A stretch of DNA of 64,000 nucleotides from Rothia mucilaginosa (GTDB lineage Bacteria; Actinomycetota; Actinomycetes; Actinomycetales; Micrococcaceae). Positions 1-8,844 of this stretch are shown here, piece after piece. The number at the start of each line of letters is the position of its first letter. Positions within the stretch are counted from its first letter, which is position 1. The notes below the pieces were generated by a model. It had not been told where the DNA came from. It did no database searches and saw nothing but the letters and a program-made list of their open reading frames with translations. The stretch lies in NCBI RefSeq assembly GCF_001061665.1, contig NZ_JVSP01000006.1, positions 1 through 64,000 on the forward strand, written 5' to 3'. A program made the translations under genes and the position numbers.

Positions 1-432
1 ATACAGACCCGAATACAGGCCCGCAACCCGAATACGGGTGAAGTAGAACACAAATAAGGCCTTGAAAGGGCCTCGAACACCCCCACAAACACCAAACTGC
101 CTAGTCAGTGCGTTTTATGGGTGCTAAAAAATCTTCAAAAAACTTCTAGAAACCTCAAAAATCTGCGAATTCCCCTCTCTGGAGCCCCAAAACAGGGTCG
201 AAAGGTGCCCAAAGCCCTCGCGGACAAAGACAAACCAAGAAAACTCAGAGCCAGAAGAGGGCAGCAGAACGATACAAGAAGAGCCCCTCCTGACGGAGGG
301 GCTCTCTGTGCATATAGGGAACGTATATCGGGAACAGAAAAGGAGGGGCACTCCCCCACCGAACATTCAGTAATGAATACTTCAGTAGAGAAGAACCCCT
401 CCCCCTCTATGTATAGAGAAAGTCAGAAGAGA
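1..432. other. Non-coding region downstream of tyrS
   Basis: No convincing gene is seen. The stretch holds a direct repeat of ACCCGAATAC (7-16 and 26-35), a small CCCG/CGGG hairpin at 27-38, and the tyrS terminator at 281-304. In many Actinobacteria an rRNA operon lies near tyrS, so this could be its flank, but no rRNA sequence is visible inside the window. Confidence 0.5.
281..304 (-). terminator. Terminator after tyrS
   Basis: A perfect 10-bp stem, GAGCCCCTCC paired with GGAGGGGCTC around a TGAC loop, lies about 130 nt past the tyrS stop. On the minus strand it is followed by a modest T-rich stretch (TTCTTGT). Confidence 0.7.
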
Positions 433-1737
433 CTAGACCAGCTCAACCGCGCCCTGGTTCTTCTTGCCACGGCGAACCATCGCAAAACGACCGTGCAGTA
501 GGTCATCCTTGGAGATGGTGGCGTCCTCACCCTGAACCTTCACGCCGTTCACCGAAGCGCCGCCCTCCTTCAGAATGCGACGAGCCTCAGAGTTAGACTT
601 CGCAAAGCCCAGCTCGGTCAGTACCGAAATCAAGTCCAGACGATCCTCGGTCAGCTTCGCAGAAGGAAGCTCCGCAACCACAGATTCCAGGGTTACCTCG
701 TCCAGAGCAGCGAAATCGCCCTTGCCGAACAGAGCCTCCGAAGCAGCCACGGCCTGATCGGTAGCCTCAATACCGTGAACCAGCGAAGTCACCAGGTACG
801 CCAGAGTCTTCTGAGCCTCACGCTTAAACGGTTCCTTCTCAACCTTCTCGGCGAACTCAGCAATCTCAGCGCGAGTCAGGAAGGTGAACACCTTCAGACG
901 ATCCACAACATCCGCATCCGCGGTGTTCAGCCAGAACTGGTAGAAAGCGTACGGCGAGCACATCTGCGGGTTCAGCCAAATAGCGTTACCCTCGCTCTTA
1001 CCGAACTTGGTGCCGTCAGAGTTAGTAATCAGCGGGGTACCAATAGCGTGAACGCTCTTACCCTCGACCTTACGGATCAGCTCGGTACCGCTGGTCAGGT
1101 TGCCCCACTGATCAGAACCACCGGTCTGCAGAGTGCAGCCGAAACGACGGTTCAGCTCCAGGAAGTCCAGGCCCTGCAGAATCTGGTACGAGAACTCGGT
1201 GTACGAAATGCCCTCGTCGGAGTTCAGGCGCTTCGCCACAATCTCCTTCTTCACCATGGTGCCCACGCGGAAGTGCTTACCAACATCGCGCAGCAGCTGC
1301 AGAGCAGACATCTGACCGCTCCAGTCCAGGTTATTCACCATCCGAGCAGCGTTCTCACCCTCGAAAGACAGGAAACGCTCAATCTGTGCGCGCAGGGACT
1401 TCACCCACTCAGCAACAACCTCAGGAGAGTTCAGCACACGCTCAGACGTCTGACGCGGATCACCAATCAGACCGGTGAAACCACCCACCAGGCCCAGCGG
1501 CTTGTGACCTGCCAGCTGCAGACGACGCATCACCAGCAGCTGCACCAGGTGGCCCAGGTGCAGCGAAGCCGCGGTCGGATCATAACCCGTGTAGAAAGTC
1601 AGGGTCTCCTCACTCAGCGCCTTCTCCAGGGCAGCCTCATCGGTGCTCACGTGCACCAGGCCGCGCCACTTCAGCTCCTGCCAAATATTCTCGAAGGTAT
1701 CGTCATTATGCTGCGCGTTGAGGATCTCGGCAGACAT
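433..1737 (-). CDS. tyrS: Tyrosine--tRNA ligase
   Basis: Class I aminoacyl-tRNA synthetase that charges tRNA-Tyr in the cytoplasm. The 434-residue protein has the HIGH-type motif HLGH at about residues 60-63, the tyrosine-binding stretch SYQILQGLDF near 183, and the KMSKS equivalent KFGKS at 244-248, the bacterial TyrRS form. An S4 RNA-binding domain closes the protein (about 370-434). The reading frame extends 22 codons further upstream, but ATG at 1737 (MSAEILNAQ) is preceded by GGGAG at good spacing and matches the family start. It stands alone downstream of the HelD-type gene with its own terminator. Confidence 0.97.
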   Translation of the reverse strand: MSAEILNAQHNDDTFENIWQELKWRGLVHVSTDEAALEKALSEETLTFYTGYDPTAASLHLGHLVQLLVMRRLQLAGHKPLGLVGGFTGLIGDPRQTSERVLNSPEVVAEWVKSLRAQIERFLSFEGENAARMVNNLDWSGQMSALQLLRDVGKHFRVGTMVKKEIVAKRLNSDEGISYTEFSYQILQGLDFLELNRRFGCTLQTGGSDQWGNLTSGTELIRKVEGKSVHAIGTPLITNSDGTKFGKSEGNAIWLNPQMCSPYAFYQFWLNTADADVVDRLKVFTFLTRAEIAEFAEKVEKEPFKREAQKTLAYLVTSLVHGIEATDQAVAASEALFGKGDFAALDEVTLESVVAELPSAKLTEDRLDLISVLTELGFAKSNSEARRILKEGGASVNGVKVQGEDATISKDDLLHGRFAMVRRGKKNQGAVELV

Positions 1738-1826
1738 GCTTCTCCCATTCACAAGGTAACGACGCACGAGGCGTCCGAACAAAATATGTACTAAGCCTAA
1801 CACCGCACCGGCACAAACGCTCAGAA

Positions 1827-1850
1827 CAAGCGCCCGGCGGCGGGTGCATG
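1827..1850 (-). terminator. Weak terminator after the HelD-type gene
   Basis: A 7-bp hairpin (GCGCCCG at 1830-1836 with CGGGTGC at 1841-1847, one G-U pair) lies just past the helicase stop and is followed on the minus strand by CTTGTT. The stem is short, so the call is tentative. Confidence 0.35.
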
Positions 1851-1857
1851 GATGCGG

Positions 1858-4152
1858 CTACAGGCCCGCGGGCATGCGCGAGCCCACCAGATACAGGCGC
1901 TGGGTGGGACGGGTCATCGACACGTACACGTCACCCACCGCGCCGTCCGCATCATCAATCAGCTGCTGCGGTTCAACAATCACCACAACGTCGAACTCCA
2001 GGCCCTTCGCCTCCCACGGGGTCAGCACCAGCACCTGGTTTTCCAGAGCCGTCTGCGCGGTACCCGTGCGGTCGGCGTGCGCACGAGCCACCGCCCGAGC
2101 CGTCTCAAGGTACAGGCTCGACGGGCAAATCACGCCAATCAGCGCGCCGCCGGACTGGGCAACCTCATCGCTCACCACGGACACGGTCTGCTCCACCACG
2201 GCATCGGGGGCAACCTCGCGAATCAGCGGAGGCCACTGACCCTCACGAACCGCGCGAGGAGCCGACACCTCGTAGCCGGCAGCCCGAGCCACCGAAGCTG
2301 CCGCCTGCGCAATCTGCGCCGGAGTGCGGTAGTTAATCGTCAGCTCGTCCAGGGTGAAGCGCTCCCCCACGAACGGTTCCAGGGCCTGCGCCCACGACGA
2401 AGCCGCCGCCGGCGACGAAGCCTGCGCAATATCGCCCACAATCGTGAAGGACTTCATGGGGCAGCGTCGCATCAGCAGACGCCACTGCATCGGCGAGAGC
2501 TCCTGCGCCTCATCCACCACCACGTGACCGTACGCCCAGGTGCGATCGGACGAAGCCGCGGCCGCCGCGGTCATCCGCTCGCCACGCACCTCGTTCATCA
2601 TCGCAATCTGCTCGGGGGTAATCACGCCATCGGCGCCAATATCCTCCAGGGACTGGTGCACGTTCTCCAAAGCCTTCGTCGCGTTCTCAAGGTTCGCGCG
2701 ATGCTCGGCCGCCGCACGCGCCGCCGCAGCGGCACCCGTCACCTTCGAGAAATCGCCCAGCAGCTCCGCGGCCTCATCCAACAGGGGGACATCAGCCTCG
2801 GTAAAGGGAGCATCCGCAGGACGGGCCAGAAGCTCTCGCTCCGCCTTCGACAGACTACGGGTAGCCGACTCCAGGTAGTGCGGCTTCGAATACAGCGAGC
2901 GCAACAGGGTCTCGGGCGAGAGCGGCATCCACGCCAGGTTCAGGGCGCGACGCACGTCCATGGAGGCGCGCACGTCATCCTGCAGGTAAGGGCGCTCCAC
3001 CACGCGGCCCGCCGCGCGGTTCAGCTGCTCATCAAGCTTGGCCGTCAGCTCCTTCAACAGAATTTTCACGAAGGTTTCGCGGGCCTCGTTGTGCGGCTTA
3101 CCGGTCGAGCGGGCGCGGGAACGAGCCGAACGCACCATCTCGGGGGTCAGCTCGACGTCCGTTCCCTCAACGTTCAGAAGCTGCGCCCGTGCGGGAACCT
3201 TCTGACGGTCCGCCACAGCGCGCTTAATGACCTTGACCATACGCAAATCGCCCTTAAGGGATGCCACCGCGCGGTCTTCCTCGGGCACGGCGCGCAGGCC
3301 CGGGTATAGGGTCGCCAGCGAAGCCATCACCACGCCGGTTTCGCCCAGCGAAGGCAACACACGCTCGATGTACCACATGAAAGAATTCGAGGGGCCCACC
3401 ACGAGCACACCCGCCTTCGACAGGCGCTCACGATTTGTGTACAGCAGATAGGCCGCGCGGTGCAGAGCCACCGCGGTCTTACCGGTACCGGGACCACCCT
3501 GGACCACGCGCACGCCCGGCAGCTCCGAGCGGATGATTGCATCCTGCTCAGCCTGAATGGTCGCCACGATATCGCCCATGCGGCCGGTACGCTTCTTATT
3601 CAGCGCGGCCAGCAGCGCTCCCTCACCGTGCAGGGCATCCGAGTCCTCCAGCATGGCCTCGTCGAAGACCTCGTCCTCAATGTTTACGACGGTGCGGCCC
3701 TCCAGCATCAGGTGACGACGGCGACGCACGCCCATCGGCTGAAACGCGGTGGCCTGGTAGAAGGTACCCGCCTCGGGGGCACGCCAGTCCATGAGAAGGC
3801 GACGCTGGTTATCGTCGATAATGCCGATGCGGCCGATGTAGCGCACAGCATCCGCACCCTCGCGGTCCATGTCCAGGCGGCCGAAGGTCAAGCGAGAATC
3901 CACGGCGTTCAGCTGAGCCAGGCGATCCTCGTAATAGGTTGCGAAGGAATCACGCTCCGAACGGTTCTGGTGCCCGCCCACCGCCTGGTTCTTGCGCACA
4001 TCCGCCAGCTTCTGACCGGTCTCTTCGCGTAGCTCGTCCAGACGAGCGTATACGCGGGACACGTACTCGCGCTCAGCAGCCATCTGCTCTGCAAATAGCT
4101 GCTCAGCCTTCGACGATTCCTCGGGCCGGTGGGACAGGGATTCAGATGACAC
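1858..4152 (-). CDS. helD: HelD/HelR-type RNA polymerase-associated helicase
   Basis: Superfamily I ATPase related to UvrD/Rep that binds RNA polymerase and frees stalled or rifampicin-bound enzyme from DNA. The 764-residue protein opens with a predicted coiled coil (about 10-85, the arm that enters the RNAP secondary channel in known HelD), followed by the HelD motif DWRAPEAGTFYQA (about 122-134), Walker A GGPGTGKT (219-226), the Walker B region VVDEAQELSP (about 555) and the C-terminal helicase 1A/2A motifs ending in VSMTRPTQRLYLV. The start is GTG at 4152 with AAGGAG seven nt upstream. A -10-like TAGAAT lies near 4222-4227. I find no copy of the rifampicin-associated inverted repeat known upstream of some helR genes, so inducibility by rifampicin is unsupported here. 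Confidence 0.9.
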   Translation of the reverse strand: MSSESLSHRPEESSKAEQLFAEQMAAEREYVSRVYARLDELREETGQKLADVRKNQAVGGHQNRSERDSFATYYEDRLAQLNAVDSRLTFGRLDMDREGADAVRYIGRIGIIDDNQRRLLMDWRAPEAGTFYQATAFQPMGVRRRRHLMLEGRTVVNIEDEVFDEAMLEDSDALHGEGALLAALNKKRTGRMGDIVATIQAEQDAIIRSELPGVRVVQGGPGTGKTAVALHRAAYLLYTNRERLSKAGVLVVGPSNSFMWYIERVLPSLGETGVVMASLATLYPGLRAVPEEDRAVASLKGDLRMVKVIKRAVADRQKVPARAQLLNVEGTDVELTPEMVRSARSRARSTGKPHNEARETFVKILLKELTAKLDEQLNRAAGRVVERPYLQDDVRASMDVRRALNLAWMPLSPETLLRSLYSKPHYLESATRSLSKAERELLARPADAPFTEADVPLLDEAAELLGDFSKVTGAAAAARAAAEHRANLENATKALENVHQSLEDIGADGVITPEQIAMMNEVRGERMTAAAAASSDRTWAYGHVVVDEAQELSPMQWRLLMRRCPMKSFTIVGDIAQASSPAAASSWAQALEPFVGERFTLDELTINYRTPAQIAQAAASVARAAGYEVSAPRAVREGQWPPLIREVAPDAVVEQTVSVVSDEVAQSGGALIGVICPSSLYLETARAVARAHADRTGTAQTALENQVLVLTPWEAKGLEFDVVVIVEPQQLIDDADGAVGDVYVSMTRPTQRLYLVGSRMPAGL

Positions 4153-4283
4153 GCAAGCTCCTTAAACATAGTGCGTCTCAGTGCGGCACCGTGAGCGGCA
4201 CCTAAAAATACGGGTCACTATTCTACAGGATGGGCTCTCGAGCCCAGAAATATGACGGCTTCCGGTAGCACCGGTCAGACGAC

Positions 4284-4320
4284 GAGGTGCCCCTCCCGAA
4301 AGCATCGGAAGGGGCACCTC
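4284..4320 (-). terminator. Terminator after apt
   Basis: An 11-bp perfect stem (GAGGTGCCCCT, 4284-4294, with AGGGGCACCTC, 4310-4320), continued by an inner CCGA/TCGG stem, lies 50 nt past the apt stop. It has no clear T-tract on the minus side. Confidence 0.6.
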
Positions 4321-4370
4321 GGTTCTGCCCTACGGCAGGAAGAAATAATGCGGAATCCGCTATCGGGCCG

Positions 4371-4922
4371 CTACTCGGAGACCAGGCTCAGGGTCTCAAC
4401 GCGGTAACCGGCCAGCGCATCGCGGCCGCCCAGGCCGTCCAGCTCCAGCAGGGCAGCCACGCCGGCAACCTTAAGGTTGGCGCGCTCCACGAGCTTCACC
4501 GCGGCCTCCAGGGTACCGCCGGTTGCCAGAATATCGTCAAGAATCAGCACTCGGGTACCCGGCGCGAAGTCGCTGCAGTGAATCTCGACGGCCGCGGTAC
4601 CGTACTCGAGCGCGTACTCCTCACGGTAGGTTTCGCGGGGAAGCTTGCCGGCCTTGCGAATCGTCATGATGCCCTTGCCCGTAGCGTAAGCCAGGGCCGA
4701 TGCCAGCAGGAAGCCGCGGGCCTCCACACCGGCGACCACATCAAACTCGCCCTCGAAGCGGTGGGCCAGCTCATCGATGCAGGCCTTGAATACCTCGGGA
4801 TTGGCGAAGAGAGTCGTCACATCGTAGAAGAGGATGCCCTCGTGCGGGTAATCCTGAATCGTGGCGCAGGCCGCGGGGATGCGCTGTTCGATGGGGGTAG
4901 CCTCAGAAGCGGGAACGCTCAT
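4371..4922 (-). CDS. apt: Adenine phosphoribosyltransferase
   Basis: Purine salvage enzyme that converts adenine and PRPP to AMP and pyrophosphate in the cytoplasm. The 183-residue product has the type I phosphoribosyltransferase fold: DVTTLFANP near the N-terminus, the VVAGVEARGF stretch, the KAGKLPRETY loop typical of Apt, and the PRPP-binding motif VLILDDILATGGT. Length matches the family (about 175-185). The frame runs 47 codons further upstream, but ATG at 4922 (MSVPASEAT) has an AGAGAG ribosome-binding site and fits the family start. A -10-like TAGAAT lies some 80 nt upstream. It is flanked by terminators and appears monocistronic. Confidence 0.95.
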   Translation of the reverse strand: MSVPASEATPIEQRIPAACATIQDYPHEGILFYDVTTLFANPEVFKACIDELAHRFEGEFDVVAGVEARGFLLASALAYATGKGIMTIRKAGKLPRETYREEYALEYGTAAVEIHCSDFAPGTRVLILDDILATGGTLEAAVKLVERANLKVAGVAALLELDGLGGRDALAGYRVETLSLVSE

Positions 4923-5090
4923 GCTCTCTCTTTCGTGGGGTGGCGTCGGGCTCGAACGGCCCGGAATCGTCTGCGGCGGCACAGGCCGCCTAGAGAATTC
5001 TACTCTGTTCCAGCGCTTTTTTCCTCTATACACTCGCAGGTCACCCGCATTAGCCCGCATCAACGCGAGATTGACGCGAGGTTCACGCGT

Positions 5091-5131
5091 AAAGCCCCGG
5101 CCGCTTCCTCATGTGAGGGGGCCGGGGCTTT
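5091..5131 (-). terminator. Terminator after the acyl-CoA ligase
   Basis: A 12-bp perfect stem (AAAGCCCCGGCC at 5091-5102 with its complement at 5120-5131) lies 65 nt past the ligase stop; the AAA/TTT base of the stem supplies the U-rich end. Confidence 0.75.
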
Positions 5132-5195
5132 GAAGCGCGGGAAGCATCGGGGGTTAGGGCCCCGCGTTCTAGGACTCTACGCTCTCAGTATGCTC

Positions 5196-6812
5196 TTAGG
5201 ACTCCGCCAGCTTCGAACGCAGGTCCCGCTTCAGAATCTTTCCGGTCGGGCCCAGCGGCATCGCATCCACCGCAACGTAGCGGCGCGGGTACTTGTAGGC
5301 CGCAAGGCGGGTTCGGGCCAGGGCGTTGAGCTCCGCCTGCACCACGCCCCAGTCGGCTCCGGCCCGCGGCACCACGACGGCGACGATCTCCTCGCCCACG
5401 CGTTCATCCGGCACGCCCAGCACCGCCACAGACTGCACCAAATCATGGGTGTACAGCACGTCCTCAATCTCGCGCGGGTACACCGAGTAGCCGTTGCGCA
5501 ACACCATGTCCTTGATGCGGTCCACGATAAAGATATTGCCGTCGGCATCCACGCGAGCCACGTCCCCGGTCGCAAACCACTCACCGTCGAACACTCCGGC
5601 GGTTGCCTCGGGGTTATTCCAGTAACCGAGCATCACGTTCTCGCCGCGCACCCACAGTTGGCCGCTCTCCCCCGTCGGGCACTCGACGCCCGCGGAGTCG
5701 CGCACCTGAACCTGCACACCGGGCAGGACGCGGCCCACCGAGCCCAGCACCATGCCGAAGGCCGCCTGGTTGAAGGAGACCACGGGCGAGGTTTCGCTCA
5801 GGCCGTAGCCCTCGTACACGGTACAATCGGCCAGTTCCTTCCAAGCCTCGTGCACCGGAGCGGGCAGAGCCGAACCACCCGAAATGCCGAAGCGCACCGT
5901 ACCGCGCAGGCGGGCGCAACGCTCCGGCTGCTCAGCCATGAGGGCCGCAAGAGAGATGTACATGCTCGGCACGGCTGCCAGGACCGACACCCGGGCCGCC
6001 TCAATCAGGCTCAGCGCGTGGTCGGGCGTAAAGCGCGGAAGCAACGCCACCGTCGCGCAGGCCGCAAAAGCCGCGTTCATCGACACCGTCTGGCCGAAGG
6101 CGTGGAAGAGAGGGAGGCCGCCAAAGATGACGTCCTCGGCGGTGAAACCAAAAACTTTCACGCAGCTGCGGGCGTTCGAGAGGATATTCGCGTGGCTGAG
6201 GGTGGCTCCCTTCGGGCGGCCGGTCGTGCCCGAGGTGTACAGGATAACCGCGGGATCCTGCTCTTTCACCACGGCGGGTGCCAGCGGAACGTCCACACCG
6301 TCAAAGGGGGCCAGGGGCGAGGCGGAGGGCTCAAAAATTTCGCACCGCACCGAACCGTTCTTCACCGGCACCGTCGAGGCGGCCTCCTGCGCCAGGCGAG
6401 TGCCGGCAAAGGCGAAGAGAACCTTTGCGCCGCTGTCTTCAAGGTGGTACTCCAGCTCCGCTCCCGACAGCAGGGGGTTGAGCGGCACGCAAATTGCACC
6501 GCGCGCGGCAATACCGTAGTAGAGGGCGGGCATCAGCGGCACGTTCGGCATGGACAGGGCCACTCGGTCGCCCGCCTCCACGCCCAGGGTCCCCAGGTAT
6601 CGCTGCACCTCTGCCGCTGCCGAGGCCAGTTCGCCGTAGCTGATGTTCAGCAGCGAGGAGGACTCGGAGGCGTCACCCGCGGCGGGCAGTGCGAGCGCGG
6701 TCTTGCGCGGGGAGGCTGCGGCCGCCTCCGCCAGAATTGAGGCGGTATTATTCCGGGCCGAGGGCGCTGCCTGCGAGGGATCGCTGGGAGTCGAAGCGGT
6801 TGTAGAAGTCAT
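5196..6812 (-). CDS. AMP-binding acyl-CoA ligase (fatty-acid type)
   Basis: Member of the ANL superfamily that activates a carboxylic acid with ATP and transfers it to coenzyme A. The 538-residue protein shows motif A3 VILYTSGTTGRPKGATLSH (about 190), motif A5 GYGLSETSPVVSF, motif A7 GEWFATGDVARVDADGNI, the hinge VDRIKDMVLRNGYSVYPREIED, and the catalytic lysine in PLGPTGKILKRDLR near the C-terminus. The overall pattern resembles medium/long-chain fatty-acid ligases; the true substrate cannot be read from the sequence. The N-terminal 35 residues are Ser/Thr/Ala-rich. ATG at 6812 follows AGGAG. It sits between apt and argR without an obvious operon partner. Confidence 0.88.
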   Translation of the reverse strand: MTSTTASTPSDPSQAAPSARNNTASILAEAAAASPRKTALALPAAGDASESSSLLNISYGELASAAAEVQRYLGTLGVEAGDRVALSMPNVPLMPALYYGIAARGAICVPLNPLLSGAELEYHLEDSGAKVLFAFAGTRLAQEAASTVPVKNGSVRCEIFEPSASPLAPFDGVDVPLAPAVVKEQDPAVILYTSGTTGRPKGATLSHANILSNARSCVKVFGFTAEDVIFGGLPLFHAFGQTVSMNAAFAACATVALLPRFTPDHALSLIEAARVSVLAAVPSMYISLAALMAEQPERCARLRGTVRFGISGGSALPAPVHEAWKELADCTVYEGYGLSETSPVVSFNQAAFGMVLGSVGRVLPGVQVQVRDSAGVECPTGESGQLWVRGENVMLGYWNNPEATAGVFDGEWFATGDVARVDADGNIFIVDRIKDMVLRNGYSVYPREIEDVLYTHDLVQSVAVLGVPDERVGEEIVAVVVPRAGADWGVVQAELNALARTRLAAYKYPRRYVAVDAMPLGPTGKILKRDLRSKLAES

Positions 6813-6988
6813 CGTTGAGTTCTCCTGCGGTGTTGTTCTGTGTTGTTCGTATCGTCTTCGTCTATAGGTTGATGCCCTCATGAGGCTCTCGGCCTCCGGG
6901 CCCACTTGCCCTGTCTCGGGTACGCAACGGGGGTGCGTCCGGGACCGCCGATTCTTCATCGGACGATCCGGGGCGCACCCCTCGCACG

Positions 6989-7474
6989 CTACTGGGCTGC
7001 CGACCAGTCCAGGAAGCTTTCAGCCAGCCCGGCCCCGCCATTGGGGTCGCGGGTAATCACCATCACGGTGTCGTCTCCAGCAATCGTGCCCAGGATGGCG
7101 TCCATGCCACTCTGGTCGATTGAGGAAGCCAGGAACTGGGCCGCCCCCGGAGGGGTACGCAGCACCGTGATATTCGCCGAACCCTCGGCGGTAATCAGCA
7201 GCTCCTTGAACAGGGAAATCATGCGGGCGTCCGGCGCGGTGCCGCCACCGCGACGAGCCGGATAGTTCGGAACAGCGTAAATCAGACCGGCGCCCTCATC
7301 GCGGATGCGCTCGGCTCCAATTTCAACGAGATCGCGGGAAAGGGTGGCCTGAGTAACCTTCATACCGTCATCGGTCAGGTACTGCGCCAGTTCAGCCTGG
7401 GAACGTACACGTCGGGTCTGCAGCAGCTCAACGATGCGGGCCTGACGCGCGATCTTGGTCGAGGGGAAAGGCAT
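6989..7474 (-). CDS. argR: Arginine repressor
   Basis: Hexameric arginine-responsive transcription factor that binds ARG boxes. The 161-residue protein has the N-terminal winged helix (SQAELAQYLTDDGMKVTQATLSRDL, about residues 25-50) and the C-terminal arginine-binding/oligomerisation domain with ILGTIAGDDTVMVI. ATG at 7474 has an AGGAAGA site; a longer frame starting at 7504 is possible but lacks one. No arg biosynthesis gene is adjacent, unlike the argCJBDFRGH cluster of many actinomycetes. The promoter carries a repeated AT-rich element (separate entry), suggesting autoregulation. Confidence 0.95.
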   Translation of the reverse strand: MPFPSTKIARQARIVELLQTRRVRSQAELAQYLTDDGMKVTQATLSRDLVEIGAERIRDEGAGLIYAVPNYPARRGGGTAPDARMISLFKELLITAEGSANITVLRTPPGAAQFLASSIDQSGMDAILGTIAGDDTVMVITRDPNGGAGLAESFLDWSAAQ

Positions 7475-7557
7475 GTTATCTCTTCTTCCTACGGTGCCAA
7501 TCACGAGTACGGACCTTCCCGTCCGTCGGTGGAACGGGTAGCGTCCTCTCTACCCAA

Positions 7558-7620
7558 GATAATACATATGCACATAAATATGCGTCATAAATATGGATTA
7601 TTCTCATATTTATAGGGAAA
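7558..7620. promoter_or_regulatory. Candidate argR promoter with ARG-box-like array
   Basis: CATAAATATG occurs twice on the plus strand 13 nt apart (7573-7582, 7586-7595), with an inverted near-copy at 7605-7614. A -10-like TATTAT for argR lies at 7565-7560 on the minus strand, so the repeats cover the -35 region. AT-rich repeated half-sites in an argR promoter fit ArgR autoregulation; the match to the E. coli ARG box is only partial. The rest of 7475-7843 shows no gene. Confidence 0.5.
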
Positions 7621-7759
7621 TCCGCCCCGGAATCTCACGATATGTACGTTCCAGCCGCCGTATCTCCGCGTGCAAATACGCACCCGGACGTATAACCTCG
7701 CGTGCTATGCATAGGCGCCGCCCCCTCTTTGGGGAGCATCTTCCGGGAGCACAGCGAAA

Positions 7760-7811
7760 GCCCGCCTACCGCACCGACTACGCTCATCACGTACCGGCGC
7801 GGGAGGCGGGC
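7760..7811 (-). terminator. Possible terminator after the acidic membrane protein gene
   Basis: GCCCGCCT (7760-7767) can pair with AGGCGGGC (7804-7811), but the 36-nt loop and lack of a T-tract make this weak. Confidence 0.3.
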
Positions 7812-7843
7812 CCCCACAAAATCGTTATGGAAGGACTGATCGG

Positions 7844-8632
7844 TTAGTCCTCGTTATCCACCAGACCGTCCAGGTCCTCGTATTCCACGTTACGGGAACG
7901 GCGGTTCAGCCACACGGCGAACACCATACCGCCCAGCAGCACCAGGATCGCGCCGATGATGCTTGCGATGCCGGCCACGCGATGACCGGTCACCTGGCCC
8001 TCGGTTACGGGCTTCAGGGTGCCCATCTCTGCGGTGTAAACAACCTCGAGCTGACCGTTGTTTTCAACCAGTAGGCCATCCACCTCACGCGGGAAATCGG
8101 CCGGAACGTCACCGGTCTGCGAACCGCGGAACTCCACCGTAGCGCTGGAATTGACCTTGTACTTATCCTTCAGATTCGACACGTACGTCTTGCCGTTGAG
8201 CGCATCATCGGCGGGGAGGTTGCCCTTATAGCGCGCCACGTTCTCCTTGGTAATCAGGTCGGGAGTCAAATCCTGGTAGGTGCCCTGCACAACCCAGCTG
8301 TGGCCGGCGTAGTCGGCATTCGCGTTCACCCAGGCGAAGGAACGCACGCCCACGACCGCCAGAATAATGGCCACGACCACCGCGACGACGGCCGAGAGCA
8401 CCGACAGCCAGTTCACGCCGGGGCGCTCCTCCAGCTCATCCTCGCTCATCGCAAAAAGGGAGGCGTTTTCCTCGTCATCCTCGTCGTCATCGTACTCTTC
8501 GTAGTCGTCGTACTCGTCGTACTCTTCATACTCTAGTTCTTCGGGCTCCTCGTAGCGGAAATCCTCGGAATGATTAGTCGCAGAATCCTCGTTCTGCGGA
8601 CGGCGATCGTGCGAGCTTTCTCGGTTAGCCAT
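7844..8632 (-). CDS. Acidic-tailed two-TM membrane protein, unknown function
   Basis: I do not recognise this 262-residue protein. Residues 1-75 are extremely acidic and tyrosine-rich, with runs such as EYDEYDDYEEYDDDEDD. A transmembrane segment follows at about 83-108 (LSVLSAVVAVVVAIILAVVGV), then an extracytoplasmic domain of about 110 residues (QGTYQDLTPDLI to AEMGTLKP), a second transmembrane helix (about 222-245) and a short charged cytoplasmic tail. The middle domain could sense or bind a cell-envelope ligand, but nothing identifies it. ATG at 8632 is preceded by GAGGGAGAG. It is monocistronic between argR and pheT. Confidence 0.8.
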   Translation of the reverse strand: MANRESSHDRRPQNEDSATNHSEDFRYEEPEELEYEEYDEYDDYEEYDDDEDDEENASLFAMSEDELEERPGVNWLSVLSAVVAVVVAIILAVVGVRSFAWVNANADYAGHSWVVQGTYQDLTPDLITKENVARYKGNLPADDALNGKTYVSNLKDKYKVNSSATVEFRGSQTGDVPADFPREVDGLLVENNGQLEVVYTAEMGTLKPVTEGQVTGHRVAGIASIIGAILVLLGGMVFAVWLNRRSRNVEYEDLDGLVDNED

Positions 8633-8795
8633 TATCTCTCCCTCAAATCGTCTACCTTCTAGGGTACCCATTACCGCGGAGCATCACCAATAAAAGAACA
8701 AACTTGTGCTTTATTCTTTATCTGACGAGGCCAAACGCGCATATTCAGATACAAATTCGGCGGATGCGCCGTCGAACGCGCAGGTGTTCACGCAA

Positions 8796-8825
8796 ACGGG
8801 GTGGGAGCCGAAGCCCCCACCCCGT
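8796..8825 (-). terminator. Terminator after pheST
   Basis: A 10-bp perfect stem, ACGGGGTGGG (8796-8805) with CCCACCCCGT (8816-8825), lies 20 nt past the pheT stop. Confidence 0.75.
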
Positions 8826-8844
8826 CAGCGTCACTTGGTCTCGA

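Noticed and set aside
1-432. rRNA or tRNA gene next to tyrS
   Set aside because: No conserved 16S or tRNA sequence is visible; only short repeats and the tyrS terminator.
4153-4283. Rifampicin-associated element upstream of the HelD-type gene
   Set aside because: The only symmetric sequence, GGGCTCTCGAGCCC, does not match the known element in sequence or spacing.
4287-6740. An 817-codon plus-strand open frame
   Set aside because: Antisense to apt and the acyl-CoA ligase, with no recognisable domain and no start signal.
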